Positions 53,595 through 61,533 of a stretch of 64,000 bases of DNA are shown in pieces. The notes below the pieces were generated by a model. The model worked only from the letters and a program-made list of their open reading frames with translations, did not search any database and had not been told where the DNA came from. The stretch spans positions 1 through 64,000 of the forward strand of contig JAKACW010000005.1 in NCBI GenBank assembly GCA_021821045.1, read 5' to 3'. How positions within the stretch are numbered: position 1 is the stretch's first letter; the number at the start of each line of letters is the position of its first letter. The DNA comes from Pseudomonadota bacterium (GTDB lineage: Bacteria; Pseudomonadota; Gammaproteobacteria; JAADHS01). The position numbers and the translations under genes were made by a program.

Positions 53595-54878
53595 ATGAAC
53601 GACTCACCGGTAACCATTTCGCCGCGGCATTCCCTCAAGTACCGCATCGCGTTGATCGTTTTCGTGCTGGAGGTGCTGCTGCTCACCTTTGTCTTGACCC
53701 ACACCCTTTCATTCCTGAAGTCGCAGGCCTTGAGCGACACCGCGGAGCGGCATCGCGTGCAGTTCGATCTGATTCGCGACATGGCGCGGGATGCGCTGTT
53801 TGCCGGTGAATTCGAAAACTTGCAGTCGTTCATCGAGAAAATGGCGCTGGACAGCGCGATCATCCGGATTGTGGCGATCAATGATAAGGGCACGGTCGTC
53901 GCCCATAACTTGCTGGAGTATGTCGGAACAACGTTTGACCCTCAACGCGAAACGCACTCCGGCCACTGGTCCTTCGAAGACATCAACGGCCTGGGGGGAA
54001 TCTACGTGCTGTTTTCGCTTGCCTCCCAGGAACAACGGATGGCGGCGGCGCGACAGTTGGGTTTTTCCATCGCCCTAACCGGTGTTTTGATAATCGGCGT
54101 GGTCGGATTGCTGTTCGGATATCTGCTCACCCGGCGCTTGAACGCCCTCACCGTTGCCGTCGATGCGTTTCGCGGCGGAAACCATTCCATGAAAGCCAAT
54201 GTCGCCGGCCGCGATGAAGTCGCGGTTCTGGCGAAATCATTTAACTTCATGAGCGCCAAGATCGTCGAGACGATGGATCACCTCAAGAATGAACGGGAGC
54301 AACTCGAGCGGCGGGTATCGCAACGAACACAGGAGTTGCACAGCGCACAACAGGAGCTGCTCCGCAAGAACCGAGAGCTGGAAGTGCTCTCGACGGTCGA
54401 TCGGCTCACCCAGATATACAATCGCGGTTTCTTGGAAGATACCCTCGCCGAGGAAATCGCCCGCGCCCATCGAACCGGCGAGACGTTCGGCATCATTCTA
54501 ATTGATATCGACGACTTCAAACGCATCAACGACTCGATGGGCCACGATTGCGGCGATGCCGTGATCAAAGCCGTGGCCACCACCGTCGCCGACGCAGTGC
54601 GCGGTTCGGGGACAGTCGGTCGCTGGGGTGGCGAGGAGTTTTTGGTCGTCTGCAGCGATTGCGAATTTGAAACGGTGCGCGACCTTGCCAGCCGCATTCA
54701 CCGCCTCGTCGCCGAACATCCGATAGAAGGCGTCGGCAGTGTCACGGTCAGCCTGGGTCTGGCAATGTATGTCATGGGCGATGGCGAAACGGAGATTCTC
54801 AAGCGCGCGGACCTCGCCCTATACGAAGCGAAAAACTCGGGTAAAAACTGCGTTAAATCCCAGACGGCACTGCGTTAG
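53595..54878 (+). CDS. Membrane diguanylate cyclase (sensor-HAMP-GGDEF)
   Basis: 427 residues. Two membrane helices (~16-38 and ~152-178) flank a periplasmic sensor domain. A HAMP domain (LLTRRLNALTVAVDAFRGGN) and a coiled coil (~225-265) lead to a GGDEF domain with intact active site RWGGEEF and substrate residues IDIDDFKRINDSMGHDCGD. The usual product-inhibition site RxxD just before it reads RGSG, so feedback by c-di-GMP is probably lost. It makes c-di-GMP from two GTP, presumably in response to the PhnD-like protein from the same operon. Confidence 0.93.
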   Translation: MNDSPVTISPRHSLKYRIALIVFVLEVLLLTFVLTHTLSFLKSQALSDTAERHRVQFDLIRDMARDALFAGEFENLQSFIEKMALDSAIIRIVAINDKGTVVAHNLLEYVGTTFDPQRETHSGHWSFEDINGLGGIYVLFSLASQEQRMAAARQLGFSIALTGVLIIGVVGLLFGYLLTRRLNALTVAVDAFRGGNHSMKANVAGRDEVAVLAKSFNFMSAKIVETMDHLKNEREQLERRVSQRTQELHSAQQELLRKNRELEVLSTVDRLTQIYNRGFLEDTLAEEIARAHRTGETFGIILIDIDDFKRINDSMGHDCGDAVIKAVATTVADAVRGSGTVGRWGGEEFLVVCSDCEFETVRDLASRIHRLVAEHPIEGVGSVTVSLGLAMYVMGDGETEILKRADLALYEAKNSGKNCVKSQTALR

Positions 54879-54932
54879 TAAGTCCTCGCCCTTGGCGCCG
54901 AGAGCATGAATTCGCGCAGCTTCGAGTCGCTG

Positions 54933-54997
54933 TTGTGGGAGCGGTTTCCTACCGCGATTCTTCGCCGAGTCGATCGCGGAATGATCCGCTCCCACAA
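54933..54997. repeat. REP-like palindromic element
   Basis: TTGTGGGAGCGG (54933-54944) pairs with CCGCTCCCACAA (54986-54997), and an inner CCGCGA/TCGCGG pair forms a second stem. The GTGGGAGCGG arms are those of the REP family common in Pseudomonas and relatives. It lies between convergent genes. No second copy was seen in this window. Confidence 0.7.
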
Positions 54998-55026
54998 CGA
55001 AATCCAACGGGCAATCTCGGATCGAT

Positions 55027-55944
55027 CTAGCCCGCACTCTCCGACCGCGCGATCCGCGCCGCTTCGCGCAACACTAATTGCGAGAAGGCGTGTGCCGCCG
55101 GACTCAGTCGCTTGCCTTTACGCTGCACCAAGTACCATTGGCGCTGCAGCGGAAATCCCGCGACGTCCAACACGCACAGACTGCGCGCGATTAATTCGGC
55201 GCGCACGGTATGCAGCGATACCACGCCCACGCCTAAGCCGGCTTCCACCGCCTGCTTGATCGCTTCGTTTTTGTTCATCTCCATGGCGTTATTTACGATC
55301 AGTCCATGCTGATCAAAAAAATTTTCCACGGCGCTGCGCGTTCCCGAGCCCTCCTCGCGGGTAACGAACGGTTCCGCGGCAATACGCCGCAGATCAATTG
55401 CACGCGCGCCGGCCAATGGATGGGGCGGCGCGGCGATGACCACCAAGGGGTTATCCAAGAACGGCTGCGCCTGCAGATCCTGCCCGGACGGAGGTTGCCC
55501 CATTAACGCCAGATCAATGCTGTTGTCGGCCAGTTGGCGCAGCAAGGTTTCGCGGTTGACCACGTTAAGACTGATGCGCACTTCGGGATGCAACTCGCGG
55601 TACAGCGCCATGAGCCGCGCCGTGAAATAACTCGCCGTGCTCGCCACCGACACGGTGAGCGTGCCGCCCTTCAGCCCTTGAAGATCCGCCAGGGTGTTCT
55701 CCAGATTCACCAGCTCGCGACTGATCGCCCGTCCGGCGGCAAGGGTTTCGCGACCCGCTTCAGTGAGTTGATTCCGTTTGCCAATCTGCTCGAACAGGGG
55801 CAGACCCAACGCCTCTTCCAGTTGCTTGATCTGCATGGAAACCGCCGGCTGACTGAGGTGCAGCTCGGCGCTGGCCCGGGAGAAATTTCCGCAGCGGGCC
55901 ACGGCCTCGAGGATGTTGAGCTGATGCAGGGTAAGTCGCAGCAT
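55027..55944 (-). CDS. cbbR: LysR-type regulator CbbR of the Calvin cycle
   Basis: 305 residues. N-terminal winged HTH (LHQLNILEAVARCGNFSRASAELHLSQPAVSMQIKQLE is the family helix-turn-helix), then a PBP2-type effector domain with GRETLAAGR and FVTREEGSGTRSAVENFF, characteristic of CbbR. It is divergent from cbbM with 124 bases between, the classic arrangement, and would activate cbbM when its metabolite ligands signal demand for CO2 fixation. Confidence 0.92.
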   Translation of the reverse strand: MLRLTLHQLNILEAVARCGNFSRASAELHLSQPAVSMQIKQLEEALGLPLFEQIGKRNQLTEAGRETLAAGRAISRELVNLENTLADLQGLKGGTLTVSVASTASYFTARLMALYRELHPEVRISLNVVNRETLLRQLADNSIDLALMGQPPSGQDLQAQPFLDNPLVVIAAPPHPLAGARAIDLRRIAAEPFVTREEGSGTRSAVENFFDQHGLIVNNAMEMNKNEAIKQAVEAGLGVGVVSLHTVRAELIARSLCVLDVAGFPLQRQWYLVQRKGKRLSPAAHAFSQLVLREAARIARSESAG

Positions 55945-55989
55945 AAGAAATTATTTGAGATCTTATCAGAAAATATGAATTTTTCTTAT
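55943..55989. promoter_or_regulatory. Candidate CbbR binding region
   Basis: ATAAGA (55943-55948) and TCTTAT (55961-55966) form an inverted repeat, and a second TCTTAT follows at 55984-55989. These AT-rich half-sites overlap the cbbR start and lead into the cbbM promoter, as expected for a LysR-type regulator. Confidence 0.45.
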
Positions 55990-56008
55990 ATCTCCTATCG
56001 CGTATAGT
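55980..56008 (+). promoter_or_regulatory. Candidate cbbM promoter
   Basis: TATAGT (56003-56008) is a good -10, while the -35 at 55980-55985 (TTTTTC) is poor. A weak -35 next to the proposed operator fits an activator-dependent promoter. Confidence 0.4.
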
Positions 56009-56068
56009 CCATGCGTTTCATAAGGTCTTTTTACCTCAACATACTTACGTTTTCACTGGAGAAAAAGA

Positions 56069-57448
56069 ATGGATCAATCAGGTCGTTACGCGAACCTTGA
56101 TCTCAACGAAGAAGAATTGATCAAGGCAGGCAACCACATCTTGTGCGCCTACAAAATGAAACCCAAGGCCGGTCATGGCTATTTGGAAACCGCGGCCCAT
56201 TTCGCCGCCGAATCTTCCACCGGCACCAATGTCGACGTTTCCACCACCGACGATTTCACCAAGGGCGTGGACGCGCTGGTCTATTACGTCGATGAAGCCA
56301 CCGAGGACATGCGCATCGCATTCCCGCTGGAACTGTTCGACCGCAACATCACCGACGGCCGCCTGATGATGGTGTCGTTCCTGACCCTCACCATCGGCAA
56401 CAACCAAGGCATGGGCGACGTCGAGCATGCCAAGATGATCGACTTCTTTGTGCCGCCGCGCGCCATCCAATTATTCGATGGCCCGTCCAAGGACATCAGC
56501 GATCTGTGGCGCATTCTCGGCCGCCCGGTCGTCGACGGCGGTTACATCTCGGGCACCATCATCAAACCCAAATTGGGCCTGCGCCCCGAACCGTTCGCCA
56601 GAGCGGCCTATGAGTTCTGGTTGGGCGGCGATTTCATCAAGAACGACGAACCCCAAGGCAATCAAGTGTTCTCGCCGCTGAAGCAGACGCTGCCGCTGGT
56701 GTACGACGCCATGAAGCGCGCTCAAGACGAAACGGGCGAGGCCAAGCTGTTCTCGTTGAACATCACCGCCGACGACCACTACGAGATGTGCGCCCGCGCC
56801 GATTTCGCGCTGGAAACGTTCGGGCCGGATGCGGACAAATTGGCGTTCCTAGTTGACGGCTACGTCGGCGGCCCCGGCATGGTCACCACCGCTCGCCGTC
56901 AGTACCCCAACCAGTATTTGCACTATCACCGCGCGGGTCACGGCGCCGTCACGTCGCCCAGTGCGAAACGCGGCTACACGGCGTTCGTGTTGGCCAAAAT
57001 GTCCCGCCTGCAGGGCGCATCCGGCATTCACGTCGGCACCATGGGCTACGGCAAGATGGAAGGCGAAGGCAGCGACAAAGTCATCGCCTACATGATCGAG
57101 CGCGATGAATGCGAAGGCCCGGTGTTTCTCCAGAAGTGGTACGGCATGAAGCCCACCACGCCCATCATCTCCGGCGGCATGAACGCGCTGCGCTTGCCTG
57201 GATTCTTCGAGAACTTGGGCCACGGCAACGTCATCAACACCGCAGGCGGCGGATCCTACGGTCACATCGACTCGCCGGCCGCCGGCGCCAAGTCGCTACG
57301 CCAGGCCTACGAATGTTGGAAAGCGGGCGCCGACCCCATCGAGTGGGCCAAGCAGCATCGCGAATTCGCCCGCGCATTCGAGTCCTTCCCGAAAGATGCC
57401 GACAAGCTGTTCCCGGGCTGGTGCGGAAAGTTGGGTGTCGCCAAGTAA
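56069..57448 (+). CDS. cbbM: Ribulose-1,5-bisphosphate carboxylase, form II
   Basis: 459 residues, the length of form II enzymes, which work without a small subunit. It begins [21 protein letters not shown] as other CbbM proteins do. The catalytic lysine motif [12 protein letters not shown], the activator-lysine motif [14 protein letters not shown] and the phosphate-binding [16 protein letters not shown] with GGGSYGH are all intact. It fixes CO2 in the cytoplasm and works best at high CO2 and low oxygen. The usual cbbQ and cbbO activase genes do not follow; a terminator does. Confidence 0.98.
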   Translation: MDQSGRYANLDLNEEELIKAGNHILCAYKMKPKAGHGYLETAAHFAAESSTGTNVDVSTTDDFTKGVDALVYYVDEATEDMRIAFPLELFDRNITDGRLMMVSFLTLTIGNNQGMGDVEHAKMIDFFVPPRAIQLFDGPSKDISDLWRILGRPVVDGGYISGTIIKPKLGLRPEPFARAAYEFWLGGDFIKNDEPQGNQVFSPLKQTLPLVYDAMKRAQDETGEAKLFSLNITADDHYEMCARADFALETFGPDADKLAFLVDGYVGGPGMVTTARRQYPNQYLHYHRAGHGAVTSPSAKRGYTAFVLAKMSRLQGASGIHVGTMGYGKMEGEGSDKVIAYMIERDECEGPVFLQKWYGMKPTTPIISGGMNALRLPGFFENLGHGNVINTAGGGSYGHIDSPAAGAKSLRQAYECWKAGADPIEWAKQHREFARAFESFPKDADKLFPGWCGKLGVAK

Positions 57449-57479
57449 CACTGTGGTTGGTACATCAAATGCAAGCGAG

Positions 57480-57508
57480 AACGCCCCCGAATTGGGGCGT
57501 TTTTGTTT
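57480..57508 (+). terminator. Rho-independent terminator of cbbM
   Basis: AACGCCCC (57480-57487) pairs with GGGGCGTT (57494-57501) and TTTTGTTT follows. Confidence 0.85.
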
Positions 57509-57589
57509 GCAGGCGTAAGCAAAAATAGGTAACCATAGGTCAACTGTTGCCGTTTCACCCACAACGCCGCAAACCGATCGGAGGTAGAG

Positions 57590-57877
57590 ATGAAAGCGTT
57601 ACCGCCCGAAGTGGCGCCCTACAAGCGCACGCCCGACTTCAATCAAGACACCGTTCCGAAAGGTTTACTGGGCGAACACACTACCGCCGCCGGTGTGTGG
57701 GGGCTCATCAAGGTAACCAAAGGCCGGCTGTTGTATCGCATGCTTGAACCGAAAGTCGAAGAACACATGTTGGACCCGCAACACAGCGGGGTGGTCGAGC
57801 CTCAGCTCAAACACCAAGTGGAGATCGTGGGCGATGTGGAATTCCACGTTGAGTTCCACCGCGCCAAGGTGGCGTGA
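57590..57877 (+). CDS. DUF1971 domain protein
   Basis: 95 residues forming one DUF1971 domain (LPPEVAPYKRTPDFNQDTVP, then GVWGLIKVTKGRLLYRMLEP and PQLKHQVEIVGDVEFHVEF), a small cupin-like fold found alone or fused to tellurite-resistance TehB. Function unknown. GGAGG precedes ATG 57590. It lies after the cbbM terminator and is the last host gene before the integrated element. Confidence 0.85.
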   Translation: MKALPPEVAPYKRTPDFNQDTVPKGLLGEHTTAAGVWGLIKVTKGRLLYRMLEPKVEEHMLDPQHSGVVEPQLKHQVEIVGDVEFHVEFHRAKVA

Positions 57878-57885
57878 AGTTAAAT

Positions 57886-57933
57886 TGGTGGGCCGTGTAG
57901 GGGTCGAACCTACGACCAAGAGATTAAGAGTCT
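57886..57933 (-). other. attachment site: 3' fragment of tRNA-Lys (CTT)
   Basis: 48 bases on the minus strand match the 3' part of a tRNA-Lys from position 29 to the encoded CCA: half of the anticodon stem, anticodon loop CTCTTAA, variable loop, T-arm (GGTTCGACC) and acceptor 3' strand. Upstream of position 29 the pairing partner bases no longer fit, so the tRNA ends abruptly there. This is the usual att core left when a tyrosine-integrase element inserts into a tRNA gene; the intact gene should lie at the other end of the element, to the right of the window. Confidence 0.85.
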
Positions 57934-57952
57934 AGCAGGCGTCATAAACAAG

Positions 57953-57995
57953 AAGCGCGAGTAACGGGAAATCAAACCGTTGCCGCGCTTTTTTC
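57953..57995 (+). terminator. Terminator-like hairpin just inside the element
   Basis: AAGCGCG (57953-57959) pairs with CGCGCTT (57984-57990), with an inner AACGG/CCGTT stem, followed by a T-run. It would stop transcription arriving from the host side. Confidence 0.65.
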
Positions 57996-58073
57996 ATTTC
58001 TGGCTTTCGCTGAAAGCTGGCCGGTTTTGGCTTGGCTGTAGCGCGGGCGGTAGCGCTGTATAGGTGTTCAGTC

Positions 58074-58083
58074 TTAGCGCTAA
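58074..58083. promoter_or_regulatory. Small palindrome upstream of the first element gene
   Basis: TTAGCGCTAA is a perfect 10-bp palindrome in an AT-richer stretch 108 bases before the first gene and may be an operator; no promoter boxes of good quality were found. Confidence 0.25.
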
Positions 58084-58191
58084 ATTTTATTTTGCAATCT
58101 TAATACTTATCACAACGCAAGCGGGGATGAATGTGATGGGCGTCACAGAATCGCCACTTGGTCCTATGTCGAAATGCTCCGGAGAAATATC

Positions 58192-58380
58192 ATGTTCAGC
58201 ATGAACGGGAAGCAGCTGAGCAAATTATCAGGGATAAGTTATCGCCACGTGATGCGCCTCACGGCCGAAGGAATTCTACCGGCGACACGTGACGCGAGCG
58301 GATTCATAACCTACGACCAAAAAGCGCTTGATGTGCTTCTGGCTTACGTAGCGAAGCCGCGAGGTTCGCGACGGCGATGA
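58192..58380 (+). CDS. Small HTH protein, MerR/AlpA-like
   Basis: 62 residues from ATG 58192 (GGAG seven bases upstream). The core GKQLSKLSGISYRHVMRLTAEGILPA is a MerR/excisionase-type winged helix. Such proteins at the start of an element usually act as excisionase or transcription switch. It overlaps the next gene by ATGA. Confidence 0.7.
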   Translation: MFSMNGKQLSKLSGISYRHVMRLTAEGILPATRDASGFITYDQKALDVLLAYVAKPRGSRRR

Positions 58381-60491
58381 CGCCCCTAGACACTGCTCAA
58401 AAGTACATCGCTCGAGGCTGGTCGCCCGTGCCGGTTCCATTGGCCAGCAAGGCCCCCGTTATCAAGGAATGGCAAACCTTGCGCGTCAATGCGCAGACCG
58501 CCGCAAAACACTTCAACGGCAAGCCGCAAAACGTGGGCGTCATCTTGGGGGAAGTGAGCGGTCATCTTGTCGACGTTGATTTGGATTGCGGGGAAGCCAT
58601 CGCCCTGGCTAACGACTTCTTACCTTTCACCGCGTCGATCTTTGGCCGAGACAGCAAACCGCGCTCCCACTGGCTCTACGTGGCGCGTGGCGCGACGTTC
58701 GCCAAGTTCATCGACCCGCAACAGGGCGACACTCTTTTGGAGCTTCGAGCGGGAAGCGGAAAACAGACCGTTTTTCCCGGATCAACTCACGTTTCGGCAG
58801 AAGCCGTTCGCTGGGACATTGACGGCGATGTTAGTGAAGTTGCCCGCGACGATCTTGAAACCGCCGTGCGCACCCTGGCCGCCGCCGTTTTACTGGCACG
58901 CTATTGGCGTGCCGGTGACTATCACGGCACCACCCTGCCCTTGGTTGGCGGAATGCTGCGTGCCGGTGCGCCCGCCGTCTGGCTGTCGAAGGTTCTGAAA
59001 GCCGTTGGCAAGGCGGCTGGGCGCCAAGACCTGCAAGACATTGACGACGCCATCAAGTCAACCGCCGCGAAACTCGCGGACGGCCAGCCGGTGCAGGGCT
59101 GGCCGACTCTGAAAGAGCATATGCCCCCCGCTGTCGTCGATCGCGTTACGCAATGGCTTGGGTTGAGTCAGGACGCGGAGACGGCGAAGCCCGACCCGCT
59201 CCAACCCCCGGCCTTCCATGACCTGCGGTTAAGCGAGGACGAACTTAATGCGGCGCAGCTCGCGCCGCGATGCTTCATCAAGGATTACCTTTACGCCGAC
59301 GTGGCCACGCTCATAGCCCCTGGTGGGACGGGCAAGACGACCCTTCAAATTTATGAGGCTGTTTGCTTCGCGATCGGGCGTCCCGTGCATGGGCTGAAGG
59401 TTGAGTCAGTCGGCTGGGTGTTGTTCGTCTCTGCCGAAGATCGGCGCGAGCAATTGGTTGCCCGACTGCGCGAAATCATGCGAGCCATGGACCTAAGCCC
59501 CAGCGAGCGGGCAACCGTGCTAGACCGAATTCGGATTTGGGACGTTACCGGCCAGCAAGTGAAGTTAATCGAATGCGACGGCGGCAACATCGTGCTTTCC
59601 GCGCTCGCCGACAACATCATTGAAGCCTACAAGGCCGATCCCCCGGCTATTTGCGTGTTCGATCCCCTGGTGAGCTTTGGTGCGTCCGAAGGGATGGTCA
59701 ACGACAACGAACAGGCCCTTGTTACCGCTGCCCGGCGCATCGTGCGGGCGCTCGATTGTTGCGTGCGTCTCGTAACTCACACCGGTAAGTCCAACGCCAG
59801 AGAAAAAACGTTCGACCCGTACAGCAATCGCGGCGGCTCGGCGTTACCTGACGGCGCCCGCATGGTGGCCGTGATGCATTCATGGGACGCCAATGATCCG
59901 GGCAAGTTGCGCCCGCCACCGGCCTGCGCTGTCACGAAGGACGCCAGCATCACCGTCATGGCGCGGCCCAAGCTGTCTTATGCGCCGCCCAACTTGCCAT
60001 TTATATGGATTCGACGCACCGGCCACACCTTTGAGTCATTCACCGACTTCCAGGTGTCGGAGGAGCAAAAGAAATCCGCCAACGCAGACCAGGTTTTGCG
60101 GTTCGTCGAGTCGCAGCTAAAGCAAGACCGAAAGCACTCCGGCCGCTCCCTGGAAACGAGCATTCCCAATATGTCGCGGGCAGACTTCCGCGCCGCGCTG
60201 AATGAACTGGTCGTCTCGAATCGCATCACCGAGCGGGACCTTCCCGCGGCGGACCGCAAAGGCCAACGAAAGACCTATCTTGTCCCGGCGCAATACGGCG
60301 CATTAGAGGCTTTTTCTGAAATAAACGCGCCGGACGATTATCAATCCAATTGCGCCGCTCCCTTAAGGGAAGAAAAAACGGCGCAATTGAATGCGCCCGT
60401 TTCTTCCCTCGTTCCCGAACGCGCCAAAAATCAAATGGCGCAATACGGCGCAATTGGCGCATTAGACCCAATGGAGGACATGGAACCATGA
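58377..60491 (+). CDS. Bifunctional primase-polymerase / RepA-like helicase
   Basis: 704 residues. The N-terminal ~200 residues are a prim-pol domain (AQKYIARGWSPVPVP, acidic triad in LVDVDLDCG at 66-70, and the downstream PRSHWLY His). A RecA-fold helicase follows with Walker A PGGTGKTT (~314-321), SAEDRREQLVARL and Walker B AICVFDPLVSF (~422-431), similar to RepA/AAA_25 hexameric helicases. The last ~150 residues include a winged-helix-like part and a Lys/Asn-rich tail. It would prime and unwind DNA to replicate the element. Genes downstream overlap it. Confidence 0.88.
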   Translation: MTPLDTAQKYIARGWSPVPVPLASKAPVIKEWQTLRVNAQTAAKHFNGKPQNVGVILGEVSGHLVDVDLDCGEAIALANDFLPFTASIFGRDSKPRSHWLYVARGATFAKFIDPQQGDTLLELRAGSGKQTVFPGSTHVSAEAVRWDIDGDVSEVARDDLETAVRTLAAAVLLARYWRAGDYHGTTLPLVGGMLRAGAPAVWLSKVLKAVGKAAGRQDLQDIDDAIKSTAAKLADGQPVQGWPTLKEHMPPAVVDRVTQWLGLSQDAETAKPDPLQPPAFHDLRLSEDELNAAQLAPRCFIKDYLYADVATLIAPGGTGKTTLQIYEAVCFAIGRPVHGLKVESVGWVLFVSAEDRREQLVARLREIMRAMDLSPSERATVLDRIRIWDVTGQQVKLIECDGGNIVLSALADNIIEAYKADPPAICVFDPLVSFGASEGMVNDNEQALVTAARRIVRALDCCVRLVTHTGKSNAREKTFDPYSNRGGSALPDGARMVAVMHSWDANDPGKLRPPPACAVTKDASITVMARPKLSYAPPNLPFIWIRRTGHTFESFTDFQVSEEQKKSANADQVLRFVESQLKQDRKHSGRSLETSIPNMSRADFRAALNELVVSNRITERDLPAADRKGQRKTYLVPAQYGALEAFSEINAPDDYQSNCAAPLREEKTAQLNAPVSSLVPERAKNQMAQYGAIGALDPMEDMEP

Positions 60492-60715
60492 CATTGACCA
60501 CGCCAGTAACGGGGAAATGGAAGGTTGGCCCCTACACGGTCGAAGCAACCATAGGCACGTCAGACAAAGGGGATTTGATGTTTCATTGCGAGTGGGACCC
60601 CTTGCCACGACGCCTGAGCAAGAAACAGGCGAATCAATATCGCGAGGGGCGGAATCGGTTCATTCAACGGGTGGCGGAGAAAACAGGGTTTAACTTCGCA
60701 GTAGTCGAGGTCTGA
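60488..60715 (+). CDS. Small phage-element protein
   Basis: 75 residues; the start overlaps the primase stop (ATGA), so translation is coupled. The sequence (MTLTTPVTGKWKVGPYTVEA, later DPLPRRLSKKQANQYREGRN) suggests a compact beta domain with a basic helix. Not recognised. Confidence 0.65.
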   Translation: MTLTTPVTGKWKVGPYTVEATIGTSDKGDLMFHCEWDPLPRRLSKKQANQYREGRNRFIQRVAEKTGFNFAVVEV

Positions 60716-60716
60716 C

Positions 60717-61070
60717 ATGACGAACGATACAGTTTTCATCCCCTTCGGCCAGCAAATACTCGCATTGACCCGCGATGAATTCGCGCAAGCCCTGCTCCGA
60801 GGCCAACAGTTGGAGTCGGCACCAAAAAACCACCAGGTGTTGACGGCCGATCAGCTCGAAGTGATTACCGGCATCCCCTCCCAGTGGTTTGGCATGGCAG
60901 CGCGTGAAGGCCGAATACCCTGCTTGCGATTCGGGAAATATGTGCGGTTCGAATTGGAGCCGACATTGGAGGCAGCGAGGGGGGCGCGGGAAGGTGTACA
61001 AAGTACACTGACTAAGGGCGCCAAGTCTGACCAAGGGATTTGGAATCCCAAACTCGCGATAAAAGGGTAA
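60717..61070 (+). CDS. HTH-containing element protein
   Basis: 117 residues. The stretch LTADQLEVITGIPSQWFGMA followed by EGRIPCLRFGKYVRFELE is the helix-turn-helix and wing of excisionase/AlpA-type DNA-binding proteins (HTH_17), placed after a ~40-residue N-terminal region. It probably binds att or operator DNA. It begins one base after the preceding stop. Confidence 0.65.
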   Translation: MTNDTVFIPFGQQILALTRDEFAQALLRGQQLESAPKNHQVLTADQLEVITGIPSQWFGMAAREGRIPCLRFGKYVRFELEPTLEAARGAREGVQSTLTKGAKSDQGIWNPKLAIKG

Positions 61071-61152
61071 TGAAAACAGCATATTACATCGGTGCTCTAC
61101 CAAGGACCTGCCCGCATAATTCCGTATTTCGCCTAGCAGATAGGCCGATGGT

Positions 61153-61533
61153 ATGAGCGGAACACCAGGAATGAAGTCCACGAAAGGCACCGAGCTACCC
61201 GAGCAATACAGCGCGGACATGCTCGCGGGCCTCGATCAACGCTTTGCCGTGGTCAAGGAATTCAAGGCACGGCTCCAGGCTTTCTGTAATGACCTTGGAG
61301 GCTGGGACACATTGAGCTATGCCCAACGTTCCCTTGCTGCCCGAGCGATTCACCTTGAGGCGCTCCTTGAACGCATGGAAGCGGACGTGCTGGCTGGCGG
61401 CGCCGTCGATCCTGGAATCTACATCGCACGAATAAACGCGCTAACGAATCTGTTCAACCGGCTGGGACTGAAACGCAAGGCGAAGGAAGTGTCGCTGCAA
61501 GACATGCTGAGGGGAAACCGTGAAACAGAATAG
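61153..61533 (+). CDS. Putative terminase small subunit
   Basis: 126 residues, mostly helical (LQAFCNDLGGWDTLSYAQRS, EALLERMEADVLAGG). The sequence itself is not diagnostic; the call rests on its place directly before, and 14-base overlap with, the large subunit gene, and on its size. Confidence 0.55.
   Translation: MSGTPGMKSTKGTELPEQYSADMLAGLDQRFAVVKEFKARLQAFCNDLGGWDTLSYAQRSLAARAIHLEALLERMEADVLAGGAVDPGIYIARINALTNLFNRLGLKRKAKEVSLQDMLRGNRETE

Noticed and set aside
57886-57960. Intact tRNA-Lys gene
   Set aside because: Only the 3' 48 bases match; the 5' acceptor, D-arm and half of the anticodon stem are missing.
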